From: Palsa-504 sp963705835
Lineage (GTDB): Bacteria > Actinomycetota > Actinomycetes > Streptosporangiales > Streptosporangiaceae
NCBI GenBank assembly: GCA_963705835.1
Contig: CAVPLC010000108.1
Coordinates: forward strand, 1-64,000
DNA: 64,000 nucleotides
Direction of reading: 5' to 3'
Part shown: piece after piece, positions 48,991 through 58,192 of the stretch
How positions within the stretch are numbered: position 1 is the first letter of the stretch
How the letters are laid out: each line of letters starts with the position of its first letter
Notes under the pieces: generated by a model
The model's input: the letters and a program-made list of their open reading frames with translations, nothing else
Told to the model about the DNA's origin: nothing
The model's database searches: none
Position numbers and translations under genes: made by a program

Positions 48991-50099
48991 ATGCATCTTG
49001 GACGCAGACAGCGAGTCATGACGGCGGCAGCCGCCTTCGTCGCGACCGCGCTCGCTCTCGCCGCATGCTCTTCATCGAGCTCGCCGTCGAGTAGCAGCAC
49101 CTCATCGTCCACGGCGAGCAGCAGTACATCGGCGTCGGCGAGCACCAGCCTCAGCGGCACGCTCAACGGAAGCGGATCGACGTTCCAGACTGTCTTCCAG
49201 CAGCAGGAAATCTCGAGCTTCAAGTCGATCGACTCCGGCATCACGGTCAACTACGGCAGCGGCGGCTCGGGAAAGGGACGCACCGACCTGGCCGACAACG
49301 TGGTCAACTTCGCCGGCTCGGACTCGCCGATTCCCGCGGCGGACCTGCACCTATTCAATGGCAAGACGGTGCTGTACTTCCCCGTCATCATCGGCCCGAT
49401 CACGATGGCGTACAACCTTACGGGCATCACCAACCTGAAGCTGACTCCGACGGTCATCGCGAACATCTTCCAGGGCAAGCTCACCAAGTGGAACGACCCG
49501 GCGATCACGGCGATCAACTCGGGGGTCAGCCTGCCCAGCACCCCGATCACCATCGCCGCCCGCTCGGACTCCTCGGGCACGACGCAGAACTTCTCCCTGT
49601 TCCTCAAGACGGCCGTGCCAAGCGTGTGGACGCTCGGAAGCAGCTCGACCATCAAGTGGCCGTCCACGGCTCGCACCGGCGTCGGCAACTGCGGGGTGGC
49701 GCAGATCGTCAAGACCACCCCCGGGGCCATCGGCTACGTGGACTACGCCACGGCCAAGGCCTCCTCGCTGACAACCGCGTCGGTCATGAACTCTTCCGGC
49801 GACTACATCGCGCCCTCGTCCGCGTCCGCGTCAGCGTCGGCGGCCGGGGTCACCGTCAAGCCGAACCTTACGTTCGCCGCGGTCTGGGGTACGGGCGCGG
49901 CCTCGTACCCGATCACCTACCAGTCGTGGGACCTGGTCTACGCGGTCGCAGCCGAATGCGAACGACGCGGCGATGCTCAAGGCCTACCTCGGCTACCTGC
50001 TCGGCCGGCCAGCAGCAGCTCGCCAACCTGGGTTACGCACCGCTGCCGTCCAGCATCGACCAGATGGCGGTGGCGCAGCTCAGCCAGATCACCGGTTAG
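48991..50099 (+). pseudogene. pstS: Phosphate ABC transporter substrate-binding protein PstS, two frameshifts near the end
   Basis: ATG 48991 opens a lipoprotein signal (AAAAFVATALALAACSSSSS) and a Ser-rich linker, then the phosphate-binding protein: SGTLNGSGSTFQTVFQ, VNFAGSDSPIPAADL, FQGKLTKWNDPAITAINSG, AARSDSSGTTQNFSLFL, GAIGYVDYATAKAS. Near 49953 and 50013 single extra bases shift the frame twice; the end (AMLKAYLGYLL, then QQLANLGYAPLPSSIDQMAV) is otherwise normal, stopping at 50099. The corrected protein is about 368 residues. It leads pstCAB. Insertion errors are likely since every motif is intact. Confidence 0.85.
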
Positions 50100-50155
50100 C
50101 CGAGGAGCACCGTGGCGCAGGCAGATCAGCAGGCGGATCAGACGGGCTTGCCGTC

Positions 50156-51136
50156 GTGAGCGCCGTGACGCAGGTGGATCCGGCCGCCCCGGCCGGATCC
50201 ACCGACGTCCTGTCGGCCCGGCGGCCGCTCGGCGACCGCGTCTTCCAGGTCCTCGCGCTCGCGTCCGGCCTGCTGGTGCTGGTGATCCTCGTCTTGATCG
50301 CCGTGTCGACCAGCCAGCAGTCCGCGTCGTGGTTCTCCGCCGAGGGCCTGAAGATCTTCACGAACAACTGGAACCCGGCGGCCAACGACTTCGGCGCGCT
50401 GGCCTTCATTTACGGCACGGCCATCACCGCGGTGATCGCGGTCATCCTGGCCGTCCCGGTCAGCGTGGGCATCGCGCTGCTGCTGACCGAGGTCGTGCCG
50501 TACCGGTGGTCGCGGCCGATCGTGTACGTGATCGACCTGCTGGCCGTGGTCCCTTCGGTGGTCTGGGGCCTGTGGGGGATCCTGGTGTTCGCGCCCTGGC
50601 TGCAGCACATCTACACCTCGATCGCCGGGGGCGTCAACGGCGTCCCGGTGCTCGGCCCGCTGTTCGGGCAGCCGGTGAGCGGGGCGAGTTTCTTCACCGC
50701 CGGCGTCATCCTGGCCTTCATGATCACGCCGATCGTGACCTCGCTGTCGCGGGAGGTCATCGCGACCGTGCCGGCCATCGACCGGGAGGGCGCGTACGCG
50801 CTGGGCGCCACCCGCCTGGAGATGATCCGCGGCGCGGTCTGGCCGCACAGCCAGGGCGGCATCGTCGGGTCCGTGCTGCTCGGCCTGGGGCGCGCCATGG
50901 GCGAGACGATCGCGGCCGCGCTGGTGATCGGCGGGTCGCCCGCGATCACGTCGCACCTGTTCGCCCCCGGCTACAGCATGCCCTCGGTCATCGCCAATGA
51001 GTTCGGCGAGGCCTCCGGCGTGTTCCGCGCCGGGCTGATGGGGATAGCCGTGCTCCTGTTCGTCTTGACCATCATCATCAACGTCCTCGCCCGCGGGGTC
51101 GTGGAGCGCTCTGCGCGGCGCAAGAGGGGGGCCTGA
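50156..51136 (+). CDS. pstC: Phosphate ABC transporter permease PstC
   Basis: A 326-residue permease with six transmembrane helices: VLALASGLLVLVILVLIAV first, then FIYGTAITAVIAVILAVPVSVGIALLL, and the cytoplasmic EAA loop with EVIATVPAIDREGAYALGATRLEMI. GTG 50156 is used. A better-placed GTG at 50112 (after GAGGAG) opens a short frame that stops at 50157, so the real start may be there, with an indel between. It forms the phosphate channel with PstA. Confidence 0.88.
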   Translation: MSAVTQVDPAAPAGSTDVLSARRPLGDRVFQVLALASGLLVLVILVLIAVSTSQQSASWFSAEGLKIFTNNWNPAANDFGALAFIYGTAITAVIAVILAVPVSVGIALLLTEVVPYRWSRPIVYVIDLLAVVPSVVWGLWGILVFAPWLQHIYTSIAGGVNGVPVLGPLFGQPVSGASFFTAGVILAFMITPIVTSLSREVIATVPAIDREGAYALGATRLEMIRGAVWPHSQGGIVGSVLLGLGRAMGETIAAALVIGGSPAITSHLFAPGYSMPSVIANEFGEASGVFRAGLMGIAVLLFVLTIIINVLARGVVERSARRKRGA

Positions 51137-51185
51137 TGGCCGTAGCCAGCGAGCTCACGAGGGAGGCCCGATGGCCGTAGCCAGC
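51135..51185. repeat. 35-bp-spaced direct repeat at the pstC/pstA junction
   Basis: GATGGCCGTAGCCAGC occurs at 51135 and again at 51170. The first copy overlaps the pstC stop and opens a 14-codon frame (MAVASELTREARWP) that stops at 51178-51180, inside pstA codons 3-4. The second copy is the pstA start. A tandem duplication of the start region seems likely. Confidence 0.65.
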
Positions 51186-52067
51186 CAGACGCAGAAGGTC
51201 GACCTGCGCGAGCCGGCCGGCTGGCGGCGCACCAAGGACCGCATCGCGACCATCCTGATGTACACCTCGTTCGTGGTCGTGATCATCCCGCTGGCATTCG
51301 TCCTGTTCACGGTGATCCAGAAGGGCGCCTCCGTCATCGGCTGGTCCTTCCTGACCAGCAACAACATCCCGGGCTACGTGGTGCCGCTCGGCACCGGCGG
51401 GATATGGCCCGCGATCCTCGGCTCGATCGAGATCACGGCCCTGGCCACGGTCATGGCCGTGCCGCTCGGCGTGCTGGGCGCGATCTACACCAACGAGTAC
51501 GGCGGCAGGGGCCCGCTAGCCCAGCTCGTGCGGTTCATGGCCGACGTGATGACGGGCGTGCCGTCGATCGTGATGGGCTTGTTCATCTTCTCGATCTGGG
51601 TGCTGCACTTCGGCTTCTCCGGCCTGGCCGCCGCGTTCGCCCTGGGCTGCCTGATGCTGCCGGTGGTGATCCGCTCCAGCGAGGAGATGCTCAAGCTGGT
51701 GCCGGACGCCCTGCGCGAAGGCAGCTACGCCCTCGGCGCCACGAAGTCCCGCGTGGTCATAACCGTGGTCCTGCCCGCCGCCATCGGCGGGATCGTCAGC
51801 GGTGCGCTGCTCGCGGTGGCCCGGGCCGCCGGCGAGACGGCGCCGCTGATCTTCACCATCCTGGGCGGCGTGACCGTGGCGAATTCGAACGTGTTCCACG
51901 GCGCCAACACCGCGCTGCCCCTGTTGATCTTCAACAATGCCACCCAGCCGTACACCGGCGCGGAGGCCCGGGCCTGGGGCTCGGCCCTGACGCTCATCGC
52001 GATCGCCTTTATCCTGATGATTGCCGCCCGCTTCGTCACCGCCCGATTCGCCAGATACTCGCGCTAG
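51171..52067 (+). CDS. pstA: Phosphate ABC transporter permease PstA
   Basis: A 298-residue permease with six transmembrane helices (ILMYTSFVVVIIPLAFVLFTVI first) and the EAA loop (EEMLKLVPDALREGSYALGATKSRV). FMADVMTGVPSIVMGLFIFS and VARAAGETAPLIFTILGG are typical of PstA. GGGAGG lies just before the ATG. The start region is duplicated (see repeat). It pairs with PstC in the membrane. Confidence 0.92.
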   Translation: MAVASQTQKVDLREPAGWRRTKDRIATILMYTSFVVVIIPLAFVLFTVIQKGASVIGWSFLTSNNIPGYVVPLGTGGIWPAILGSIEITALATVMAVPLGVLGAIYTNEYGGRGPLAQLVRFMADVMTGVPSIVMGLFIFSIWVLHFGFSGLAAAFALGCLMLPVVIRSSEEMLKLVPDALREGSYALGATKSRVVITVVLPAAIGGIVSGALLAVARAAGETAPLIFTILGGVTVANSNVFHGANTALPLLIFNNATQPYTGAEARAWGSALTLIAIAFILMIAARFVTARFARYSR

Positions 52068-52074
52068 GAACCTC

Positions 52075-52944
52075 ATGGAACAGTCCGAGCAGGAAACCGT
52101 CACCAACCTCCAGCTGCCCGAGCCGACCCTCGAGCAGCAGCGGGTGGAGTCGGCGCCCGGCACACCCATCTTCGAAGTCAAGAACGCCTCGATGTACTAC
52201 GGGTCGTTCCGGGCCGTGACCAACGTCTCGCTGACCATCTACGAGAACGAGATCACGGCGTTCATCGGGCCGTCCGGGTGCGGCAAGACGACGGTGCTGC
52301 GGACGCTGAACCGGATGAACGACCTGGTGCCGGGCGCCCGTGTCGAGGGTGAGGTCCGCTACCGCGGCGAGGCGCTGTACGACAAGGACGTGTCGCCCAC
52401 GGCCGTGCGCCGGCGCATCGGCATGGTCTTCCAGAAGCCGAACCCGTTCCCCAAGTCGATCTACGACAACGTCGCCTACGGCCCGCGCATCAACGGCATC
52501 CGCAACAAGTCCAGGCTGAACGAGATCGTCGAGCGCTCGCTGCGCCAGGCCGCGCTGTGGGACGAGGTGAAGAACCGCCTCGGCAACTCGGGCCTGAGCC
52601 TGTCCGGCGGGCAGGCGCAGCGGCTGTGCATCGCCAGGACCCTGGCCGTGGAGCCCGATGTGGTCCTCATGGACGAGCCGGCCTCGGCGCTGGACCCGAT
52701 CGCGACCGCGGCCATCGAGGACCTGATGAAGGACATCAAGTCTGAGTACACCATCGTCATCGTCACGCACAACATGCAGCAGGCCACCCGCGTCAGCGAC
52801 CGCACCGCGTTCTACTCGGTCCTCATCAACCCCGAGAGCGACACCCGCACGGGCACGCTGGTCGAGTACGACCGGACCGCCGAACTGTTCGGGAACCCGC
52901 ACGACGACCGCACCAAGGCCTACGTCACCGGCCGGATGGGCTAA
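52075..52944 (+). CDS. pstB: Phosphate ABC transporter ATP-binding protein PstB
   Basis: A 289-residue ABC ATPase: Walker A FIGPSGCGKTTVLRTLNRMN, Q-loop RIGMVFQKPNPFPKSIYDN, signature LSLSGGQAQRLCIARTL, Walker B DVVLMDEPASALDPIA, H-loop IVIVTHNMQQATRVSD. It has an extra 30-residue N-terminal leader compared with most PstB proteins. The PNPFP segment is diagnostic of PstB. Seven bases after pstA. Confidence 0.95.
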   Translation: MEQSEQETVTNLQLPEPTLEQQRVESAPGTPIFEVKNASMYYGSFRAVTNVSLTIYENEITAFIGPSGCGKTTVLRTLNRMNDLVPGARVEGEVRYRGEALYDKDVSPTAVRRRIGMVFQKPNPFPKSIYDNVAYGPRINGIRNKSRLNEIVERSLRQAALWDEVKNRLGNSGLSLSGGQAQRLCIARTLAVEPDVVLMDEPASALDPIATAAIEDLMKDIKSEYTIVIVTHNMQQATRVSDRTAFYSVLINPESDTRTGTLVEYDRTAELFGNPHDDRTKAYVTGRMG

Positions 52945-52982
52945 ACCGGCCACGGGCCCCGGCACCCAAACCAGGAGCAGAC

Positions 52983-53426
52983 ATGCCCGGAATCCTCGTC
53001 GGGGTGGACGGCTCGGACCATTCTCGCCAGGCCCTGACCTGGGCGATGCGCGAGGCGTCCCAGCATCATGCCCCGCTGACCGTGCTCGCCGTCCGCCCGC
53101 CCGCCGCCCGCCCGGCCACCCACATCTTCTGGAACGTGCCCATCCTGGCCGAGGACGAGCGCGATCCGGATGTCGCCCGGGCCGGGGTCCAGGCCTGGGT
53201 CGACAAGGCCGCCAGCGAGGCCGGCGGGCCGGTGCCCGAGATTACCGTGGAGGTGGTCACGGGCGATCCGGCCGAAGAACTCATCAAGGCCTCGCAGGAC
53301 GCCGACCTGCTCGTCCTGGGGAGCCGCGGCAGCGGCGGGTTCGCCAAGCTCAAGCTGGGCTCGGTGACCAGCAAGGTCACGCACCACGCGGCCTGCCCCA
53401 CAGTGGTCGTCCCCCCGCCCCGCTAG
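52983..53426 (+). CDS. Universal stress protein (UspA family)
   Basis: A 147-residue Usp domain: ILVGVDGSDHSRQALTWAMREA at the start, ADLLVLGSRGSGGFAKLKLGSVTSKV with the ATP-binding GxxGx9GS pattern, and CPTVVVPP at the end. It lies between pstB and phoU, 38 bases after pstB, with AGGAG before ATG, so it is probably part of the same transcript. ATP-binding class of Usp; a role in phosphate or energy stress is inferred. Confidence 0.88.
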   Translation: MPGILVGVDGSDHSRQALTWAMREASQHHAPLTVLAVRPPAARPATHIFWNVPILAEDERDPDVARAGVQAWVDKAASEAGGPVPEITVEVVTGDPAEELIKASQDADLLVLGSRGSGGFAKLKLGSVTSKVTHHAACPTVVVPPPR

Positions 53427-53449
53427 GGCACCAACCAGGAGGAACATCC

Positions 53450-54124
53450 ATGGTCGAGCACCGTCAGGAATTCCAGCGCGAGCTTGAGGCCATCGAGGCC
53501 AAGGTCATCGAGATGTTCGCCATGGTCGCCGAGGACCTGCCCGGGGCGACCCGTGCCCTGCTCACCGGCGACAACGAGGTCATCAAGGTGCTGGCCGAGC
53601 GCCAGCAGGTCATCAACGCCCTCTACCCGGAGATCGAGGAACTGGTCAACCGGGAGATCCTGCTGCAGGCGCCGGTCGCCGTCGACCTGCGCTTTCTGCT
53701 CTCCGTGCTGCGGATCATCCCGGAGCTCGAACGGTCCCACCACCTGGTGGTGCAGATCGCCGCCCGGGCCAACTTCATCCTCAGCGAGGACCTCTCGCCG
53801 CGCACCCGCGGGCTCATCGAGCGCATGGGTACGCTCGCCGCCGAGATGTGGCGCCAGGCCGCGGACTGCTGGTACCAGCGCGACCGCTCCGCCGCGAACG
53901 CGCTGCGCACCCGCGACGACGAGATGGACGAACTGCACGCCAGCCTGATCGCCGAACTCGCCTCGGGCGGCATGGCTCTCCCCGTCACGATGGAGATGGC
54001 CCTGGTCGCGCGCTTCTACGAGCGCCTGGGCGACCACGCGGTCAACATCGCCCGCCGGGTGGTCTACCTGGCCGGGCCGCCGTCCGGCCCGGACGAGCCC
54101 CCCGGCCCCAGTTACTCCGAGTAG
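53450..54124 (+). CDS. phoU: Phosphate signalling protein PhoU
   Basis: A 224-residue all-helical protein of two repeated three-helix bundles: FQRELEAIEAKVIEMFAMVA, INALYPEIEELVNREILLQAPVAVDLRFLLSVLRIIPELER, and MEMALVARFYERLGDHAVNIARRV, with the ExxxDxxxD-type metal motifs. PhoU links the Pst transporter to the PhoR kinase and represses phosphate genes in plenty. A good AGGAGG precedes ATG. Last gene of the pst unit. Confidence 0.92.
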   Translation: MVEHRQEFQRELEAIEAKVIEMFAMVAEDLPGATRALLTGDNEVIKVLAERQQVINALYPEIEELVNREILLQAPVAVDLRFLLSVLRIIPELERSHHLVVQIAARANFILSEDLSPRTRGLIERMGTLAAEMWRQAADCWYQRDRSAANALRTRDDEMDELHASLIAELASGGMALPVTMEMALVARFYERLGDHAVNIARRVVYLAGPPSGPDEPPGPSYSE

Positions 54125-54516
54125 CGCCCGCCCCGCGACACCCGCCGCAGCGTCCCTCAGGGGAGTCCACCGGCCCCACGGGGGCCGCCGCCGCACGTCA
54201 GCAACCCGCGAGCAGCCCAAACCATGCGCCGTTCATCCGGGTAACACGCCGTTCGCCGCCATAAGAGACGCTCTAGCTTGATAAAAAGGTTATCAAGCCT
54301 TAACCTCACGGCAGCGAGGCGTTGTCCCACTCTGCACCGAAAATCAGCGAAGGAGCAACGGGCGTATACGGTGAGTAGTCAAGGCTGACGGTAGATCAGC
54401 AGCGGGCGGCGGTGGCGTGCGACCGCCCGCGCCAGGGCATAAACGCGTAAAGCTCTGGCGAGCGTCACCTCACAACATGAGGGTGCCCCGAGGGCTATGG
54501 ACGGAAAGGGGTGGCC
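54125..54516. other. Intergenic region phoU-rny
   Basis: 392 bases. Besides the overlapping hairpins it holds a GC stem (GCGGGCGG / CCGCCCGC with a 13-base loop, about 54402-54430) within 110 bases of rny, and a GTATACGG sequence at 54363 that might be a -10. No gene is supported. Confidence 0.45.
54276..54306. promoter_or_regulatory. Two overlapping, mutually exclusive hairpins after phoU
   Basis: GCTTGATA (54276-54283) pairs with TATCAAGC (54291-54298), and AGGTTA (54287-54292) pairs with TAACCT (54301-54306). The two share bases, so only one can form. The stretch is AT-rich. It could be a terminator of the pst unit, an attenuator, or a compound operator. Confidence 0.4.
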
Positions 54517-56091
54517 GTGAGCAGCGGATTGTCGCTCGCGTTCATGGTAATCGGGTTGCTGGCAGTGGTGTTCGCGCTGGTCGTCGTGTGGCGCCGGACT
54601 CCCGCCGCGACACGCCCCCTGTCCCCTCCGCAGGACCAGGCCACCCAGGCCGAGCACCTTCGCGCCCGCGCCGAGGCCGAGGCCACCGGGATCCTCGAAC
54701 GCGCCCGCCAGGAGGCCGAACAGGCCGCCCAGGGCCGCCGCGAAGTCGAGGAGGAAATCCGGGCGGTCAAGGACGAGGTGCGCGAGCTGCGCGGTGACCT
54801 CGAACGCCGCGAGCTGCGCCTGACCGACCGCGAGCAGCGGCTGGACGAGGAGCTCAGGCGGATCGACGACCGCACGCAGGCGCTCGACGCGCGCAGGCAG
54901 GACCTGGACCGCCGCGCCGCCGAACTCGACCGCAAGGACGCCGAACGCACCAAGGAGCTCGAGCGCGTCGCCGGCCTCACCGCCGAGGCGGCCCGCGGCG
55001 AGCTGGTCTCCGCGATCGAGAACCAGGCCAAGCGCGAGGCGGCGCTCATCGTCAGGGACATCGAGAACGAGGCGAAGTCCGAGGGCGAGAAGCGCGCCCG
55101 CAAGATCGTCACGCTCGCCATCCAGCGGGTCGCCACCGAGCAGACCAGCGAGTCCGTGGTCTCGGTGCTGCACCTGCCGGGCGATGAGATGAAGGGCCGC
55201 ATCATCGGCCGCGAGGGCCGCAACATCCGGGCCTTCGAGTCCGTGACCGGCGTCAACCTGATCATCGACGACACGCCGGAAGCCGTCCTGCTGTCCTGCT
55301 TCGACCCGGTGCGGCGCGAGATCGGCCGGCTCACCCTGGAACGGCTCATCGCCGACGGCCGCATCCACCCGCAGCGGATCGAGGACGCCTACGAGCGCGG
55401 CAAGGCCGAGATCGAGCAGCTGTGCAAGCGGGCCGGCGAGGACGCCCTGGTCGAGCTCGGCATCACCGACATGCACGAAGAGCTCGTCGGCCTCCTCGGC
55501 CGGCTGCGGTACCGCACCTCCTACGGCCAGAACGTCCTGCGCCACCTGGTCGAGTCGGCGCACATCGCGGGCATGATGGCCAGCGAGCTGCGGATCGACC
55601 CGGCCCTGCTCAAGCGCTGCACGGTGCTGCACGACATCGGCAAGGCGCTGACCCACGAGGTCGAGGGCAGCCACGCGCTGATCGGCGCCGAGATCGCCCG
55701 CCGCTACGGCGAGCCGGAGGACGTGGTGCACGCCATCGAGGCGCACCACAACGAGGTCGAGGTGCGCACCGTGGAGGCGGTGCTGACCCAGGCCGCGGAC
55801 GGGATCAGCGGCGGCCGGCCGGGCGCCCGCCGGGAGTCACTGGAGATGTACGTGCGGCGCCTGGAGCGCCTGGAGCAGATCGCCGCGGGCCGCGAGGGCG
55901 TGGAGAAGGTCTTCGCCATGCAGGCGGGCCGCGAGATCAGGGTCATGGTCAAGCCGGACCGCATCGACGACATCCAGGCCCAGGTCATCGCGCGCGACAT
56001 CGCCAAGCAGGTGGAGGAGGAACTGACCTATCCGGGCCAGATCCGCATCACCGTGGTCCGCGAGTCCCGCGCCACCGAATTCGCCCGCTGA
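54517..56091 (+). CDS. rny: Ribonuclease Y
   Basis: A 524-residue endoribonuclease that initiates mRNA decay. The N-terminal transmembrane helix (FMVIGLLAVVFALVVVW) is followed by a long coiled coil (about residues 40-200, Glu/Arg-rich), a KH domain (MKGRIIGREGRNIRAFESVTG) and an HD domain with CTVLHDIGKALTHEVEGSH and AIEAHHNEVEV. GTG 54517 has GGGG five bases upstream; GTG 54511 is the alternative. It is the usual neighbour of miaB in actinomycetes. Confidence 0.93.
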   Translation: MSSGLSLAFMVIGLLAVVFALVVVWRRTPAATRPLSPPQDQATQAEHLRARAEAEATGILERARQEAEQAAQGRREVEEEIRAVKDEVRELRGDLERRELRLTDREQRLDEELRRIDDRTQALDARRQDLDRRAAELDRKDAERTKELERVAGLTAEAARGELVSAIENQAKREAALIVRDIENEAKSEGEKRARKIVTLAIQRVATEQTSESVVSVLHLPGDEMKGRIIGREGRNIRAFESVTGVNLIIDDTPEAVLLSCFDPVRREIGRLTLERLIADGRIHPQRIEDAYERGKAEIEQLCKRAGEDALVELGITDMHEELVGLLGRLRYRTSYGQNVLRHLVESAHIAGMMASELRIDPALLKRCTVLHDIGKALTHEVEGSHALIGAEIARRYGEPEDVVHAIEAHHNEVEVRTVEAVLTQAADGISGGRPGARRESLEMYVRRLERLEQIAAGREGVEKVFAMQAGREIRVMVKPDRIDDIQAQVIARDIAKQVEEELTYPGQIRITVVRESRATEFAR

Positions 56092-56100
56092 GCCTCAGCC

Positions 56101-56136
56101 TCAAAGATCATTTTTTCCGAACGGTCCTGGGTGCGT
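56101..56136. repeat. Dispersed intergenic element, copy C
   Basis: TCAAAGATCATTTTTTCCGA followed by ACGGTCCTGGGTGCGT, between the converging ends of rny and the S9 peptidase. Matches copies at 22923 and 37275. Confidence 0.5.
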
Positions 56137-56140
56137 GCCT

Positions 56141-58111
56141 TCAGCCGCCTTCCAGCGCCACCACGGGGACCCCCGGCGGCGCGAACCCCATGATCTGCCC
56201 GTAGAAGGACAGCTCGGCCTCCAGGCTGGCCACGATGGTCTCCGCCTTCCTGAACCCGTGTGACTCGCCGGCGAAGGCCAGGTACGCGTGCACTATTGCG
56301 TGCTCGCCCAGTTCGGCCGCGATCGACTCGGCCTGGACCGGCGGCACGATCGGGTCATCCAGCCCCTGCAGCAGCAGCACCGGGCAGGTCAGGTGGTTCA
56401 CGTGACCGGTGGGCGCACGCTCGACGTACACCGCGTCGCACTCGGGCAGCGGCCCGATCAGGCCGTCCAGGTACCGCGACTCGAAGTCGTGGGTCTGCGC
56501 GGCGAACCGCCGCAGGTCGCTCACGCCCGCGTACGACGTGGCCGCCGCGAACACCCCGCCGCCGGTCGGACCCTCCTTGACCCCGGAGGTCACGGCGGCC
56601 AGCGCGGTCCAGCCTCCCGCCGAACCGCCGCGGATGCCGAGCCGCTTCCCGTCCGCCTCCCCGGCCTCGGCCAGCGCCAGCGCGGCCGTGATCACGTCGG
56701 CCACGTCCACGATGCCCCACTGGCCGCGCAGCCGCTCCCGGTACGCCCGGCCGTAGCCGCTCGAGCCGCCGTAGTTCACGTCGATGATCCCGATGCCCCG
56801 GCTGGTGAAGAACGCCTTGGCCAGGTCGAGCACCGGCACCACGTGCGAGGTCGGGCCGCCGTGCACCCAGACCACGTACGGCGGCAGCTCCCCGCCGGGC
56901 GCCGCGACCGCCGGGTTGGCCGGCGGGTAGACCAGCGCGTGCACCACCGAACCAGAACGCCCGTCCAGCTGCGCCGCCCTCGGCACGGGCAGGTACGCCA
57001 CGTCCGGCGTTGACTCGGCCTCCTTGCGTACGACATTGACCTCAGCCGTCTCCGCGGTCACATCCACCTCGATGACGCTGAGCGGCACCGTCGGTCCGCC
57101 CGCGATCGTCGCCACGGTCCGGTCGGACGCCGACAGCCACGGCGAGACCACCTGGTACGGCAGGTCGACGTCGGTCAGCTGCCCGTTGCCCGGGTCGAGC
57201 ACCCCCAGCCGCGACGCCCCGGTCCCGTGGCTGACCGCGAGCCGGCCGTCGCCGAGCACCGCGTAGGGGTACACGCCCAGCTGCCACAGCGGCGCGGCGA
57301 ACTCCTCCTCCCGCGGGCACAAGGTCCACGGCGGCTCCTCCGCGCTGGCCAGGTAGAGGTTCCACCACCCGGACCGGTCCGAGACCACGTACAGGCAGTA
57401 GTCGTCCCGCCAGACCGGGGCCAGCACGGACTCCCGGTCGCCGCCCATGATCACCCGCTGCTCGGTGCTGCCTATCTCGGGGCCGCCGATCTCCATGATC
57501 CGCAGCTCGGTGCCGTCCCACGGCATCCGCGGGTGATCCCAGCAGATCCAGGCCAGCCTGGTGCCGTCCGGCGACGGCGCCGGGTAGGCGTAGAAGTCCG
57601 ACCCGCTGACCAGCACCCGGACCGCGCCGTCGTGCTCCGCGGCCGAACCGTCCAGCGGCACGGCCACGATCGCGCGGGTGATCCCGCGGTCGGCGTGGCG
57701 TTCCCGGACGCACCACACCTGCGTCCCGTCGGGGGAGAGCACGAAGTCCGCGAACCGGTCCCCGGTATCGGCGGTCAGCGGCTGCGGGTCGCCCGCCGCC
57801 CCGCACCGGTACAGCCGCTGGTCGGCGAAGTTCGCGAACAGGAAGCCGCCGTCCAGCGGCAGGTAGGACCGGCCGCCGTACTCGTGCACCCGGGTCCGCG
57901 CGTTCCACGGCATCGGGAGCAGGTCGCGCGTGACGCCGTCCGGCCCCCGGCTGACCACGGCCAGCCGCCCGCCCTCCGACGGCCGGGTCTCCTGCCACCA
58001 CACGTGCTCGCCCGCGATGACCGGGAACATCAGGCCAACCCGGTTCCTGGCCACGTCCGCGCCCGTGATGGGCGAGGGCCATTCGCCGTAGTTGTGCGTT
58101 TCCGTAGTCAT
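56141..58111 (-). CDS. S9-family prolyl oligopeptidase-like peptidase
   Basis: A 656-residue serine peptidase. Residues 1-370 are a beta-propeller with repeated FVLSPDGTQVWCV and PSPDGTRLAWI blades. The C-terminal alpha/beta-hydrolase has the oxyanion/nucleophile GIRGGSAGGWTALAAV (Ser), VLLLQGLDDPIVPP (Asp) and FAGESHGFRKAE (His). PYVVWVHGGPTS is the usual oxyanion strand. No signal peptide, so it is cytoplasmic and probably degrades small peptides. It is on the opposite strand between rny and miaB, which is unusual in that neighbourhood. Confidence 0.9.
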   Translation of the reverse strand: MTTETHNYGEWPSPITGADVARNRVGLMFPVIAGEHVWWQETRPSEGGRLAVVSRGPDGVTRDLLPMPWNARTRVHEYGGRSYLPLDGGFLFANFADQRLYRCGAAGDPQPLTADTGDRFADFVLSPDGTQVWCVRERHADRGITRAIVAVPLDGSAAEHDGAVRVLVSGSDFYAYPAPSPDGTRLAWICWDHPRMPWDGTELRIMEIGGPEIGSTEQRVIMGGDRESVLAPVWRDDYCLYVVSDRSGWWNLYLASAEEPPWTLCPREEEFAAPLWQLGVYPYAVLGDGRLAVSHGTGASRLGVLDPGNGQLTDVDLPYQVVSPWLSASDRTVATIAGGPTVPLSVIEVDVTAETAEVNVVRKEAESTPDVAYLPVPRAAQLDGRSGSVVHALVYPPANPAVAAPGGELPPYVVWVHGGPTSHVVPVLDLAKAFFTSRGIGIIDVNYGGSSGYGRAYRERLRGQWGIVDVADVITAALALAEAGEADGKRLGIRGGSAGGWTALAAVTSGVKEGPTGGGVFAAATSYAGVSDLRRFAAQTHDFESRYLDGLIGPLPECDAVYVERAPTGHVNHLTCPVLLLQGLDDPIVPPVQAESIAAELGEHAIVHAYLAFAGESHGFRKAETIVASLEAELSFYGQIMGFAPPGVPVVALEGG

Positions 58112-58177
58112 TTGCCTACAGATATATCATGCCGGGTACGACTCAGCATGCCTCACCTGACGCATGTGAGAGGCCTC

Positions 58178-58192
58178 TATCCTGTAACCGTG
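58178..58192 (+). promoter_or_regulatory. Probable leaderless promoter of miaB
   Basis: TATCCT at 58178-58183 precedes GTG 58190 by 6 bases; CTGACG at 58157 may be the -35 (spacing 15). No ribosome-binding site precedes this GTG. Confidence 0.35.

Noticed and set aside
57227..58147. Upstream extension of the miaB frame
   Set aside because: It runs antisense through the S9 peptidase and lacks miaB-like sequence; MiaB proteins start just before the YGCQ motif.
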